From NCBI GenBank assembly GCA_003550325.1, contig QKWP01000783.1, positions 20,974 through 84,973 on the forward strand: a stretch of DNA of 64,000 nt, written 5' to 3'. The DNA is from Gigaspora rosea (Eukaryota > Glomeromycota > Glomeromycetes > Diversisporales > Gigasporaceae). The position numbers and the translations under genes are program-made. Shown here one piece after another: positions 10,338 through 22,296 of this stretch; position 1 is the first letter of the stretch, and each line of letters starts with the position of its first letter. The notes under the pieces are model-generated. The model saw only the letters and a list, made by a program, of their open reading frames with translations, was not told the DNA's origin and did no database searches.

Positions 10338-13300
10338 CTATTTCTGATCTTGTAAGACATTCCCTCTCCATTTGGCTTTGGTGTAAATGCACCAAATTTC
10401 GTAACAGACTTGTATGTGCAACCATCGAGCAGCATATTTACTTTCTATGCTCGTCCAATAACTTAATGAAAAGATCTCTTGCTTTGATGCGGGGCGTCTC
10501 GCCCTGGTGTTCAATTTTATGAGTCTTAACGCCTCATCCCACACAATTTCACTGCTAGGACATTCTACCGAGAAATGTTCGATGGTTTGTTCTTCGTCTG
10601 GGCACCAAGGACAACTGCCATTGTTTAAACGATCTGTATGCTTCAATCTGTACCCCAGCGGAAGGGCCTTGTGATACAGACGCCAATAAAGATCCAATTT
10701 CTTAAATTGTATCTCCCTTGTGAGAATCCAATCTGTGCTATATTCGTCAGGGAGGCCTACTCTCCCTGTATTGCTCGTTGGTCTCTTGTTCAAGGCTTCG
10801 GCTGCCTTCTTTACTGTGATCTGGTTCCCTTTTAGTTCGCCTACCACGAGATCATCTGGGTCTCATGGCCAATTTCTTGTGGCTCGTATGCTTCCTTTTA
10901 CTCTTTTCCAGGCCCTAAGATGAGCTCTCCATTCTGCCGGCCATGCCTTTATGCTTATATCTGTTCCACATAAGGCCCATACTACCTCTATATTCCTTTT
11001 TTCTCTGAGTTTGTTGCTAATTCTTTCTCTCTCGTACTCTGCCCAGAGCGATGTCCCGGTACATAGTTTCTTCCACATCATCACTAGTCTAGCGTCCATT
11101 AAGTTTTTAAGTATCAGGGCTCGTAGGCCCCCGTCGGTATAGTCCTCTTGAAACTTGGCATATTTTGGAAGCATTTTGGACTTATTCTTTATCCAATTTG
11201 ATATCATGTCGTTGAGCTCTGATAATTGCTTTCTATTTGGCGTTAAGATGTATGCAGCATACCAGACTTTTGAAAGAATTAAAGAATTGGCTATCAAGAT
11301 CTTTCCCCTAAATGAGAGGTCTCGTAGCTTGTATTGATCTATCGATTTCTTTAGTTTTTTGATGACCCGTTCCCATAGTCCTTTTTTTGGTGTGCCGTCC
11401 CTTTGAATTTCGTATTCTAAAATCCTTATTGTGTCCTGTTCCTTTACCTTAATGTATTGTTTTTCCCCTTCCAGAGTCACCCTTTCTGCTATGGGGGTTA
11501 GAGGTACTAGCTTTGTTTTGTTTTATTTATTTTTGCATTCGAGGCTTTTTCATATAGCCCGAAGAGGTGGATCATGTTATTCCAGTCTAGCGCCGAACTT
11601 ATTCCAATTGAGAAGTCATCGGCATAAGCCGACAATTTGAACCTATGTCTGCCTAGGGGGATCCCTGCGACCTTTTCATCCAGTTGGGGGAGTAACAAAA
11701 ATCAGGTGATTTTTTAGGGGGGAGGGGGGTAAAAAAGTTGAAATTATATATAAGAACCTGACTATTTATATATTAAGAAAGAGGGAGCGGGGTAGGCCTC
11801 TGATAAAAAATAATCAGGTGATTAATGACACTGCCCTTGTCTTAAGAGCAGTTCAAACGCTAGAATATACAAAAGAGGGGAGATGGGGTCACCCTGTCTT
11901 ACACCTCTTTCCACTTTGAAGGGACTTGATAGTTTGTTTTCTCCAACGATATGCGCTTCTTGTTGACTGAACAGATCATTACCAACTTTACGGCTTTTTG
12001 TTCAAAGTTCATTTTACCAAGAGTATACTCTAAGAACTCGTGGCTCACTCTATCAAATGCCTTGGCCTGATCCACCAACAGCATCCAATGCAGGTCAGTC
12101 TGTTCCCTCTGATTCCTAATAGTCGTGATAATGTCCAGAGCTGCGTCCGTGATTGACCTATTGGTAATGAACCCCTGCTAGTGTTCTGGTATTATCTCAC
12201 TGCAAATTATATTGAGGCGTTCTTCCATGATCTTCATAAATATTTTTGCATCGCAATTAACCATTGAGATGGGACGCCAATTCTGAATTTCCTCTAAGTT
12301 CTCAGCCTTCTTTGGTATCAGAGTGATCAGGCTCTTATGCCAGGAGTGAGGCATTTTACTTTTGCTTAGTACCTTGTTAAAGACTTTCTCTAATACTGGG
12401 GTTACAGTTTCTATTGTTCCTTTGTAGAATTCGTAAGTCAACCCGTCCGTCCCAGAAGACTTGTTGGTTGGCAGTGATTTGATAACTTGTTCTATTTCTT
12501 CCTTGGTGATCTCTTTTAGCAGTTGTTTGTTCATATTTTCTGTAACCTTGGGAGGGCTCCCTACTATTTCTTCCGTTGCATCGTGGTCTATCCCTTCTTT
12601 CTTATATAGACCTTCATAGTAGTTTCTTATGTAGTGTAGGGTATCTATACCCCTTTCTCCCTCAGACTTCGGCACCTTTATTATCTTTTGGCATACCTTG
12701 CTTTGTCTATTTTTGAAGCATGCAAAGAAATATCTTGTTGATCTTTTACCTTTTTCTGCCCATTTCGCTTTAGATTTAACGGCCCATTTCTCTGCTAGTT
12801 TTGTTACTTCAGAGCACACTTTGGATTCTAGGTCCCCTATTTGGGCTTGTACGTAACTCCCTCTATTCATTTTTGCTTGCTGAGTTTTGAGCATTGTCAA
12901 TCTCTTATTTAATTTCGCTATTTCATCTTCTGGTCTTTTTTGTATTCTGAAAGCCCTTGTGATTGACTGTATGTTGATTTTACAGTTATTCCAATCCTGC
13001 ACTGACTCTTCGCACTTTAGTTCTTCCAAAATTTCAAGGTGGAGTTTTTTATTTTTCAAATTTTCTTTTTAAAAGCACCAACACGAGTTCCTCTTTTGTA
13101 AACGGTCGAAGTTCAACGAACATTCTAACAATAAATGGTCTGAGTTCCGTACCGGGTTTGGACCTCTGAAATGCAATGTCCATATTTTTCGTCTATAAAA
13201 ATATAGTCTATACAGGTTCCCATCGAAGTATTGTTACGTGTATTTTGGAAGAAGGTAAGGAATGGACTTTCTTGCGCAAAATCTGCGATGTTATGTAAAC

Positions 13301-13832
13301 CTGCTATTTTATTTGCCAGGATTTCCTTCGAGTTGTCTCTTTGTGGGTTAGCTTGGCTAACTCGGTTTTTTTCTGGATTTAGATTAGTGTTCATGTCCCC
13401 TGCAATTATATTTATGTCCTCTTCGCTAAATTTTGGAGACCAATCGCTAAAGAAAATTACTCTATTCTCTGAGATGGGCGGAGCGTATACGTTAGTTACA
13501 TTATAGTGCCGTCCTTGATATGAGAATTTGGTCGTGATGATTCATCCACCTTTTTTGACTTCCATTTCTTTAAATTGTATGCTGTGTTTACCAGCTAGAA
13601 TTGCCGTTTTCTCTGTCCATATTGAGTCACACGGCCATTGTTTTTTAAGAAAGTTTATTTTTTTCTCGTCATTTAGATTTGTTTCTTGCAACATTATAAT
13701 ATCCAATTTGTAAGACTTTAACAATATAAGGGTTCTTTGTTGTTTACCACTGTCATTTAATCCTTTTACGTTTAAAGTAGCTATTTTAATTCTGCATGCT
13801 GTCATTCTTACGTAAAAGGTTTTTGTACCCAT
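10338..13832 (-). pseudogene. LINE-1 ORF2 (endonuclease / reverse transcriptase), broken
   Basis: Fragments in several frames line up in order with intact LINE-2 ORF2. The apurinic-endonuclease start is MGTKTFYV...IKIATLNVKGLN...LQETNLN (13832-13680). Next come the endonuclease end with CIDYIF (about 13200) and the RT region with SSGTDGLTYEFY and LITLIPKKAENLEEIQNWRP (12480-12260). LLVDQAKAFDRVSHEF (about 12080) and the catalytic YADD box, here SAYADDFSIGI (about 11630), follow. The C-terminal zinc finger is CPWCPDEEQTIEHFSVEC (10610-10560). A TAG follows IIPEH near 12178, frames shift several times, and a Harbinger-like MITE is inserted at 11687-11836. No functional product is expected. Confidence 0.9.
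11687..11836. mobile_element. Harbinger-like MITE, copy A (150 bp)
   Basis: Near-identical to 32981-33131. The ends GGGGAGTAAC and GACACTGCCC form imperfect 10-bp inverted repeats, followed inwards by AATCAGGTGATT-type inverted motifs. It is flanked by the 3-bp repeat TTG here and TTA at copy B. Three-bp, TTA-like duplications with GGG ends fit PIF/Harbinger. It interrupts LINE-1 ORF2 between the RT and YADD regions. Confidence 0.82.
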
Positions 13833-13833
13833 C

Positions 13834-15595
13834 TTAATGATGGTTTCGACTACCCTTGCCTCTCTGGGCCTTGTAGGGTGTAATTTTTGCAGGGTTTGAC
13901 CCGCCATTGTTATTTCCTTTTTTCTTTTTTGATTGTGCCTTCTTATGAGCCACCACAGTGAACTCTCACAAATCAGTGTCTTCATAATTTGCTATGTCGC
14001 TAATTTCAGGCAAACGTATTCCCACTGACGCTTCTACTGGGGTTTCCACCGTCGATAGTGTAGGAACTTTTGTTTCAGGTCCGTAACCTATTAAGGCTAG
14101 TTCGTCCCTTTGTTCTATTTCTGTCTGTTCTAGACTGGCCTCTGCCTTATTTAGATTGATATCCGTATTTGTAGTAATTTGCTCCTTTGAGCTTGTATTA
14201 TGTAGATCTTCCACAGCATGTATCCCCATTTCTATTTCGGCAACGTGATCTTCCTTTACATCCTTTTCAGGGGTGATCGCTGTGTCAACTTCCCATATCA
14301 TTTTTTTCATATTTATTTCTATCTCTCCCGGAATCAGTTGTTCGTCTGGGTCCCTCGTTCTATATTTCCGTAAACGTTGTCTACGTTTTACCGAGTCGTG
14401 GAACTCCTGACAATCTCTCTAAATGTGGCCTTCTTTTTCACAGAAGTAGCACACCTTTGTGGCTGATCTCCACTCTGTAGACACTTTGTTGTCCATGACA
14501 TGTGTGAACCTGGGAATGTTGTTTTCCAAATCCGGGTCGTCAGTGGTTTCGAACACAATAATCCATTGGTTGGAGATATATGGGGTTCCATCAATCATTA
14601 GAGGCCTGATTGAATCAATTTTTTCCACATCTTCGAAGGCTCCCAATAAGGCGTCCGAAATCTCCATTTTGTTCTCTAAGGGCACATTCCTGCATTTCAC
14701 TAGTAGAAACAACCTACACCCATCAACCAGGATATAACCAAAATACGTCTTGTTTTCAATGACTATTCCACTGGAAGCATAATGCTTAAGCTTTTCGGCA
14801 CTTGTGAATGTAATCTCTATGTGCGTCAATGTACCTTTGGTAAAATGCTGCTTCGCCGCACTAACGTCATATTTAACTTGTTCAAACATCGAAGTCATTA
14901 TCTCATTAAATGAGTTTTGTAGACCTTGAATATCGATGATTAATGCATTTGAGTTGTTAGTCCTAATATTTTTTCTCGAAGAAAAGGTGGAGTAAGTCAA
15001 TCGTCCCCTTTTCAATTTTGGAAACAAAGAGGTCCAAGGCCCGAGCTTCGTTCGGTTTTCCTCTGAACCCTCTGTTTTTTTTGTAGCCTCTATTTCGTTT
15101 GTCTTGGGTTTCTCACTACTGTTGTTACAAGCATCTTCGGCTTCTTCTATGTTATTAGATGGAGCTCCCAAGGCGTTGGTAGCCCCGTCTTCTGTTGTTG
15201 CTGTTGACTCCTGTGTTTTATTCAGTCCGTNTCTCACTACTGTTGTTACGAGCGTCCTCGACTTCTTCCATGTTATTAGATGAAGCTCCCAAGGCGTTGG
15301 TAGCCCTGTCTTCTGTTGTTGCTGTTGACTACTGTGTTTTATTCAGTCCGTCAGTGACCACGAAGGAATCCTTATTTAGGTTAATGTAGCTACTTGTTAC
15401 ATCTTTCAGGGCTTCTAGCTCTTGGACTACTTTTTCATCTCAACTTAGTTCATTCTCGTGTGCTTTACTGCTTTCGACGTGTTCCGTTTGTTTTGTTGCA
15501 AGTTTGTTTGTGTTTATATTTTCTTTGTTTGACATGACAAGCATGTTTGGCTGGTTTGGTTTTTTTCTTTTTGTCATTTTTTCGGCTTCTTCCAT
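13834..15595 (-). pseudogene. LINE-1 ORF1 (RRM-like, zinc knuckle), broken
   Basis: The frame can be followed from a Met at about 15595 (MEEAEKMTKRKKPNQ) but meets stops near 15450 and 15330. The best-preserved part, 15237-14419, holds the SLFPKLKRG box, an RRM-like region (LTHIEITFTSAEKL...SIRPLMIDGTPY) and CYFCEKEGHI, the start of a CCHC knuckle, before a stop. A C-terminal acidic segment and a basic tail (KKAQSKKK...GSRNHH) follow to 13834. In this family ORF1 binds the LINE RNA. A 120-bp duplication with an N (15111-15351) disturbs the N-terminal part. Confidence 0.85.
15111..15351. repeat. 120-bp tandem duplication joined by an N
   Basis: 15111-15230 and 15232-15351 are about 93% alike by eye, with a single N (15231) between them. 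Either the element carries a duplication or the assembler joined two overlapping allelic or paralogous ends here. Confidence 0.75.
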
Positions 15596-15777
15596 ATTAT
15601 TTAACTCTCCGTATCCTCGTTTCTTGTCTCCTTGGGGACAAGCCTCTGTTTTCTTATTTTTTGTGGTCTGTTCGCTTGTATCGTAAGCCTGTATTTTGAT
15701 AAAATAAAATACCCGTCTCCTTCACTTTTGTGGTCAGGAGAGAGTGTATGTCGATCCTTTTTATAAATTATTTTTTT

Positions 15778-16676
15778 AAAAATAAAATATTTTTTCTTTA
15801 ATTCTAAAGCTTATTATTTTTAGAACTAAAAAAAAACAAAAAATACTTTTAAAACAAAATATACTTTATCAAATTCTTACAACTTTATATTCAATTCTAA
15901 ACAAAAAAAATTATAAAAATTCATTTATTTATAATCTTGAAAATTCATTTTCAACAATTATATAATTTTTTATTTTTATTATTTTCTTTGAATTAAAATT
16001 TGATTTTGAACTTTGATTTTTGGATTTAATGACTTGGATCAATGGATATTTTATTTTTAAATTTTCTTTAATTTTTTATTATTATTTTTATTTTTTATTT
16101 TCTTTTTTATTTAGAGAACATGAGTCCTATTTACAATTTCGCCATTCATATTTGAATAACATTGAATATAAAAGAATATATTTTATTTAAATTTTATTTT
16201 TTATTATATTTTAAATGTTTAAGGATTTAAATTATTTTTTTTCCATGGAAAATCTTTCTGCTAATTTCCATTTTATTATGTTTTTACCTATACCTATCTT
16301 TTAGTAGCTTAAATAAGAAAAATATACAGTCATACTGTACACGAACGTTTTCCAACTATTATCATTCCTTATAATCTAGTTACACACTCCTACTTAGTCT
16401 ACAAAACTTTGCTAAATTTTTTAGCTTGCACTAGTAGCTTTGTTTTCGGCAAAGAAACTAGTTAGTCAGACAATTTTACTCAAATTTCGCTTCACAAGTA
16501 TATTTTATTATACAACTACACAACTATACTATACTCTATCATTAGAGTTACAACCATACACATAAGAAGCATCCATAAATAATGTTATACAAGAGGGGTT
16601 GAATGCACGATAACGTTTTTCTCAATAAGTAGATAGGGGTCAAAAAAATATAACATAATTTTTTTAGAAAAAATAG
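15778..16676. other. AT-rich intergenic DNA
   Basis: Long A/T-rich stretch with no coding potential and no recognisable element. Confidence 0.5.
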
Positions 16677-16860
16677 GAGTCGAATGGTACCAATTTCATT
16701 TAATTTGGATTGCTGGATCAAATTTTATTGGCCAAATACTATTGGTTATTATGTTTCTTATAAAATTACTATAAAATCAATAGTTTTCATGAATAACTAT
16801 TGATCCAGTGATCCAAATGAAATGATTTGGTATCATTGGATTCGTCTCACTGAGACGAAT
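16677..16860. mobile_element. Palindromic MITE, about 180 bp
   Basis: Inverted arms: TCGAATGGTACCAATTTCAT with GGATTGCTGGATCAA on the left is mirrored by TTGATCCAGTGATCC with AAATGATTTGGTATCATTGG on the right. It abuts the small palindrome CGTCTCACTGAGACG and then a direct repeat of the arm (TCGAATGGTACC, 16860-16872). The GTCTCANTGAGAC core resembles that in the element at 481-1500. Confidence 0.6.
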
Positions 16861-16979
16861 CGAATGGTACCTAAATCATTCAAATCAGATTATTGTGTTA
16901 CAATATATTCAAGTTTTTGTAAAATTTTATATATAAATATACAGATTTTGAAAAATTTTTTTATATAATAGAGAGAGGG

Positions 16980-17814
16980 TCAAGCGCTACTATGAGGGGT
17001 ACATAAAGTTATTTTGGATGCCCCCTAATAACACTTACACTCAACACAACCCAAATACCGGACATTCTTATACCAGTCTTACACCTCTACAAATATTACA
17101 AAAATTTACTTAAAAGTGGGCATTCTAGCTCACCCCCATTAAACCAACAATTACATCATTATTTACAAAATTAAAACAATCTACAATATCGACACAACAA
17201 CAACAATATATGTTACCTAATCGACCTTCACAACAAACCAACAAAACAATTTACAATATAAACACAACAAACAATACACGTTACCAAATCAGCCCTTATA
17301 CAACAAAACCACGTAACTAATCTGACCATCCAATATTTACCCCAATTATACACCAGAACTTCCATACATTCTATTACTATTCTACATTTCTGTTTAACTT
17401 ACCTATGATTATTAAACTACCCAACCTACACACCCCTTTCTAACTTATCTACGAATACTAAAACATTCCAATTTAAATATTCTTCTTCTCTGTGTTTTCT
17501 TTCTATAAAATTATATAAAAAAGCTCTTTGTAAATAGACATAAAAACTTTCACAGCATAAGCTTGGTTTTTGATTTGTTTTAGCTAAGGGCAGGCAATAG
17601 GCCTGTCATAATAACATTTACTTATTTTTATAGTCTAAGCTGCAGCAATTGCTGCTCTTAGCTAAGTCTGGATCGTAGGTACAGTAGCCTAAGTTTTAGT
17701 TTAGCAAAATTTAATATACAATACATACTTTGTTAAGTATTAAACTATATTAATAATAATAAATAACCTGAGACAAGATTTCGCTTATAAAAAAAAAAAA
17801 TATTTTTTTTCTAT
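16980..17814. other. Non-coding DNA without recognised elements
   Basis: Slightly less AT-rich than its surroundings, with CA-rich stretches (17030-17480). No ORF, TIR or tail was seen. Confidence 0.4.
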
Positions 17815-18110
17815 TTTTTTGAATTAAAAATGAATTTTTTTATTTTTTTTCTATTTTCCCAACTATATATGAATTGAGCCTAGAAATGCTTGTAATTTTT
17901 GAATTATTTTTTCCTTTTTATATTCCAATTTTTTTTTGTAAATTGAGGCTAGAAATGTTTGTGATTTTTGAATTATTTTTTAATTCCCTTTTATATTTCA
18001 ATTTATGAATTGAAGCTAGAAATATTTGTGAATTTTGGATTACTTTTTTTTAAAATTTTCTTTTGTATTCCAATTTTTTGTGAATTGAAACTTAAAAAGC
18101 TTTGTAATTA
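17815..18110. repeat. Tandem repeat, about 80-bp unit, four imperfect copies
   Basis: Each unit has GAATTGARGCTAGAAATGTT followed by TGTGATTTTTGAATTA and a T-rich run ending in ATTCCAATTT. Copies begin near 17870, 17940, 18005 and 18075. Confidence 0.65.
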
Positions 18111-18129
18111 ATATTAAGATATAGATTGT

Positions 18130-18625
18130 TTGTTTTATTTAGGGTTGCTGGTGCACGTATAAATTTAATAGTTCACTATTGGTGCACTATTAAATTTTTT
18201 GGTGCATAAATGCACCTAGTGGTGCACTATATTTAAAATATTAATTTTACAAATCTAATAACAATAACTAGAATTAATTTGTCTGTAAAATTAGCTATTT
18301 GTCTGGAGCATAGTGGAGGACGATCTATGGTGTAGTGATAGACCAGATTTTGTGTGTGATTTTGGCCGCATCTATTTTTAGATCAGATGATCATCAATTT
18401 ATCTTTATCAGTTCTGTTTTTAGCTAATAGGCAAAAAATAAATTCCTAGCTCCGGACATTAACAGTGTCTGTTTTTCTAGTAATAAAATAACTCCTATAA
18501 TTAGTGATGTGAGTTGGTAGCTACTGGTAGATATCTACTACTGGTATCTACCGGTAGATAACAGTAAATACTAGTAGATTTTTAATATGCATAGTAGATA
18601 CTATTAGTTAAATTTGAAACAAATA
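18130..18625. repeat. Short palindromic motifs (GGTGCAC and CTACCGGTAGAT)
   Basis: 18148-18230 repeats GGTGCAC around inverted TTTAATAG arms. 18510-18600 repeats CTACTGGTAGAT-like palindromes, and a related CTACTGGTAGTGG occurs at 19630. They are probably remnants of TIR elements; no coding sequence. Confidence 0.4.
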
Positions 18626-18779
18626 GAATTTATCTATTTACTATATACTAATATTATAAACAAATGTAGTACATATACTTGGGTTAATACATCTGAATAC
18701 TGTATGTGTCTGAAAAAAAAGTACCTTTTTTGAGCAAAAGTTAAACAAAAAATCAGATGTAGTTTAGAAAAAGGTTTTT

Positions 18780-19560
18780 TAGCAATCGCAAGTAGTCGCT
18801 ACATAATAAAGTCCAAATTTTACTATATAAATCGATCATAAGCACTTAAGTAAATATATTTAGGAGACTAAAATGGGAGTTGTCTAAAGCCGTTTCCATC
18901 ACATGACATAGAGCCAATAGGATTGTTTATTTTGATTGATACGGATTAGCCCAAAGAGACAAAAACAGCGAAAAAAAAAGCGAAAGTCGCAAAAATACAA
19001 GAAACAACAGTTTAAACCCATTTTGGTGCATTAATAAAAAATGTTGAGAGGACAATTTTACTATAAGACATGCCCTAACCCTAACCCCAAATTAACCCTT
19101 ACCCTAACTTTAATTAAAAAATCAAAAACACGTGACTGGACATGGCTTTAGACGTCCCTCTAAAATGCATATTTTCTGAAATTTTCATACAAATCAAAAA
19201 ACTTTTTATTATTTAGCTTTTAATTTTTACGTTCATAAAATAAATTTTAATTTTTTCGTTAAGAGTAAAAATTAAAAGTCAAATAATAAAATGTTTTTCA
19301 ATTTCGCTAAAAATTATAGCATGTGTATTTTGACTTTCCGAATAAGTTTACTTAAGCAATAATAAAGTTGTATAGTAAAATTTGGACTTTATTATATGGG
19401 GCCCCACAGCAAAAGGTGGTGGGTGATAGACTAAAAAATTTTTTTCTGTAGTTTTTTAATATTGTGTTCTAAATAGTCTAAATTTTGCAAAAATAAAGTT
19501 TTTACAAAAAAAATTTTTTTTGAATATCACCACCTTTTGCTGTGGGGCCCCCCATATAGC
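18780..19560. mobile_element. Palindromic repeat of the 6528 family with two nested MITEs
   Basis: Outer arms (GCTACATAATAAAGTCC... and its mirror ...ACTTTATTATA) match the palindrome at 6640-7000. Nested inside, about 18873-19163, is a MITE with ends GGGAGTTGTCTAAAGCC and GGCTTTAGACGTCCCTC. It also holds a telomere-like tract (CCCTAACCCTAACCCC, 19073-19088). At 19399-19547 a second MITE has almost perfect ends GGGGCCCCACAGCAAAAGG and their mirror, inserted in the ACTTTATTATA|TAGC point of the outer arm. Confidence 0.65.
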
Positions 19561-19699
19561 AACTATTGTCGATCAAGGTAGTATAAAATCATTTTTGTCT
19601 GATTGACCAATCAGAATTTGACTAGTAATCTACTGGTAGTGGTAGCTATATATATATATAGTTTAAATAGCCAATGATATTGAAGTGTTCGTCAAATAT

Positions 19700-20300
19700 A
19701 TTTTTTTAAAAGATTTTATTTTTCCGTCGAACGTAAAAATCAAAAGTCAATTAATAAAAAGTTCTCCAATACTTATGAAAATTTTGTGGTAAGCGTATTT
19801 TGATCTGCTGAATAAGGTTAATTAATCAATTTTTTTCGATTTACTTAGTAAAATTTAGACTTTACTATGTAGTAAAATTTGTCGATTGTGGGGAGAATAT
19901 ATTTTTTTAAAAAACTTTAATATTTCTGTCAAACGTAAAAATTAAAAGTTAATTAATAAAAAATTCTCCAATACTTATGAAAATTTTGTAATAAGTGTAC
20001 TATGATCTGCTGAATAAGGTTACTTAATCGAGTTTTTTCGATTTGCTTAGTAAAATTTAGACTTTACTATGTAGCAACGTTTGTCAATTGTGGGGCGAAT
20101 ATATTTTTTTAAAAAATTTTAATTTTTTCATCGAACGTAAAAATCAAAAGTCAATTAATAAAAAATTCTCTAATACTTATAAAAATTTTGTGATAAGTGT
20201 ATTTTGATCTGCTGAATAAGGTTACTTAATGAGATTTTTTCGATTTGCTTAGTAAAATTTAGACTTTACTATGTAGTGACTTTTGTCGATTATGGGGTAA
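19700..20300. repeat. Three tandem copies of a ~200-bp half-palindrome unit
   Basis: Units starting near 19700, 19909 and 20101 share CGAACGTAAAAATCAAAAG, GTTCTCCAATACTTATG, GATCTGCTGAATAAGGTTA and TAAAATTTAGACTTTACTA. Each corresponds to one arm of the palindrome at 6528-7254. Confidence 0.8.
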
Positions 20301-20529
20301 CTTATTTTCAGGTCAAAGACGTTTTTGAATTTTTTTAAATATTATAAAATTTGATTGGTCAATAGTCCTATCACTAGGAGAGGGGGTCAGGACCTATGTA
20401 ACTAATCACATAATTTACTGCATTTCCCTTAGCTATTATAGATTTTCAAAGCAGTACTATATATAAAAGTCTAAATTTTACTAAGAAAAGTGCAATAAAT
20501 CATCTAATTAGAGTTTACATAGTGTTATA

Positions 20530-21140
20530 TTATTATAATTTTTAAATATTAGTATTAGGAAAATATCATACAAATATTAGAAATAGTATAATTTTTATTG
20601 AGCCAATCAAATCTGTAGTATTAGCTTTATTAGTAGAATTTTCACCATTTTTATTTTGGACCAATAGTTAATGAATAACAAAAGTTCCTTTGTTGGTTCC
20701 TTTTGTGGTTCCTTTAGAGGTTCCTTTAGTAGTTCCTTTAATGGTTCCTTTAAGGGTTCCTTTAATGGTCTTTTAATGGTTCCTTTGATGGTTCCTTTGA
20801 TGGTTCCTTTAATGGTTCTTTTAGTGATTCCTTTACTATTATTAGATTCATAAATGGTTCCTTTTTCTATGTACTAAAAAAATATAAAAACTCTGTTTTT
20901 TCTTCCAAGGCAGAGCAAGTTCCTGTTCTTTACTTTTCTCCCTTCTAAAAATATTTGTATTTTAAAATATTATACTTAATAAATTAATATTATTCTTTAA
21001 CTATGAATCTGTTGTCCTTATATTCTATTCTTTTATTTTCCTGTTTATATCTTCTTTATCTTCACATTTTTTACCCTCTTACATGTTAAGTCAAATGATA
21101 TAGTATCTTGTGCAAAAGTTACTATATTACAATAGATCTG
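20530..21140. repeat. Second copy of the dispersed repeat with 12-bp minisatellite
   Basis: Homologous to 9080-9720. The array (about 20683-20835) has units TTTAATGGTTCC, fewer than in the first copy. Both flanks align, so the array was inside the repeat before it spread. Confidence 0.75.
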
Positions 21141-21229
21141 ATCCTCTAGTAATAAGACTATTGACTAATCAAAATTTATTTTTTATAATATTTAAAAAAA
21201 CGTAAAAAAAATGCCTTTAATTCCATGAT

Positions 21230-21905
21230 TAACAACAGTTGCTACATAGTAAAATGCAAATTTTACTATGTGAATTGATTATAGTCACTTAAGTAAACTT
21301 ATTTAAAAAATTAAAATACAGTATATTTATTTGAACTTTTTATTGATTTTTATATTTAACGAAAAAATTAAAATTTTATAAAAAATATATTTGATAGAAT
21401 TTTACTAACTATAACCGGCAGTGATCATTACCGGTATGTAATTAACCAATAAATTTGCAGGATCAGGTGTAACGTGCAAATCAGTTTGTGTAACAAAAAT
21501 AAAGTTTTTTTTTTAAAAAAATGCTAATATCTCAAGAATTCGTCTATGAAACTACCTTTGATATTCTAACAAAAAAAATTCCTTGCTAAATTTTGCATAT
21601 ATCAAACATTCTGCTAAAATCTCAGGCCTCACCCTAACCCTAAAGTAAATGAAATTAACTTTTTTTTTGTTTTATCGTTATTGGTTAATTACATACCGGT
21701 GATGATTACTGCAGATTATACGTAGTTAAATTCTATTTGATAAATATAAAAATTAAAAGTTAAATAATAAAACTTTCTTTAATTTTAAGAGAATATAAAT
21801 TTTAAAATATGCGTATTTTGATGTTCTAAACAAGTTTACTTAATTGATAATTATTAATTTATATAGTAAAATTTAGACTTTACTATATAGCAACTATCTG
21901 CAATT
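21230..21905. mobile_element. Palindromic repeat of the 6528 family with a nested TIR element
   Basis: Outer arms again carry the TAAAATTTAGACTTTACTATATAGCAAC motif, read in pieces, in inverted orientation. The nested element at about 21424-21716 has ends CAGTGATCATTACCGGTATG with TAATTAACCAAT and their mirror. Its interior (GGTGTAAC, CCTTGCTAAATTTTGCATAT, CACCCTAACCCTAA) is homologous in reverse to 51960-52170. Confidence 0.6.
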
Positions 21906-22296
21906 AACCAAAAATCGATTTTATTTGAAAATAATTTATTTCACAAAAATATTAATCTGAAATTTTAATATAATAGATTAATATTATATCTATCCATAGT
22001 AAAAATTTTAGCTCATTTGAATAAATAGTTATTGAGGAATCAAATCCAAATATTATAATTTTTATTATAATAAATACTTCAATATTATTGGCTATTTTAC
22101 TATCTATATATATTAGGATATAATACAGTAACATTATATGATTTACTGTACTACTTTATTAAAAGATTAAGTAAAGCTATTAAAAATATCAAAATACATC
22201 TATAGTAAAAATTTGGTATTATTAGAACAACTTTATATTAGTATACTTTTTAATTTTTGAAAAATTTAATAATTCAAAAATAAGCTACCGGTACTA
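21906..22296. other. AT-rich DNA
   Basis: No coding potential, TIR or tail recognised. Confidence 0.4.

Larger units (their letters stand above)
10159..15761 (-). mobile_element. LINE-1 (L1-type non-LTR retrotransposon), full length but broken
   Basis: A 16-bp direct repeat, TATAAATTATTTTTTT, flanks the element (10143-10158 and 15762-15777). The minus-strand 3' end has an A run and a perfect 7-bp hairpin (CCCTCAG/CTGAGGG, 10172-10191). The 5' end carries ACTCTCTCCTGACCAC on the minus strand, as do LINE-2 and LINE-3. ORF1 (15595-13834) and ORF2 (13832-10338) are both interrupted. After subtracting the 150-bp MITE and a 120-bp duplication, the length is about 5.3 kb, close to intact LINE-2. 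Confidence 0.92.
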
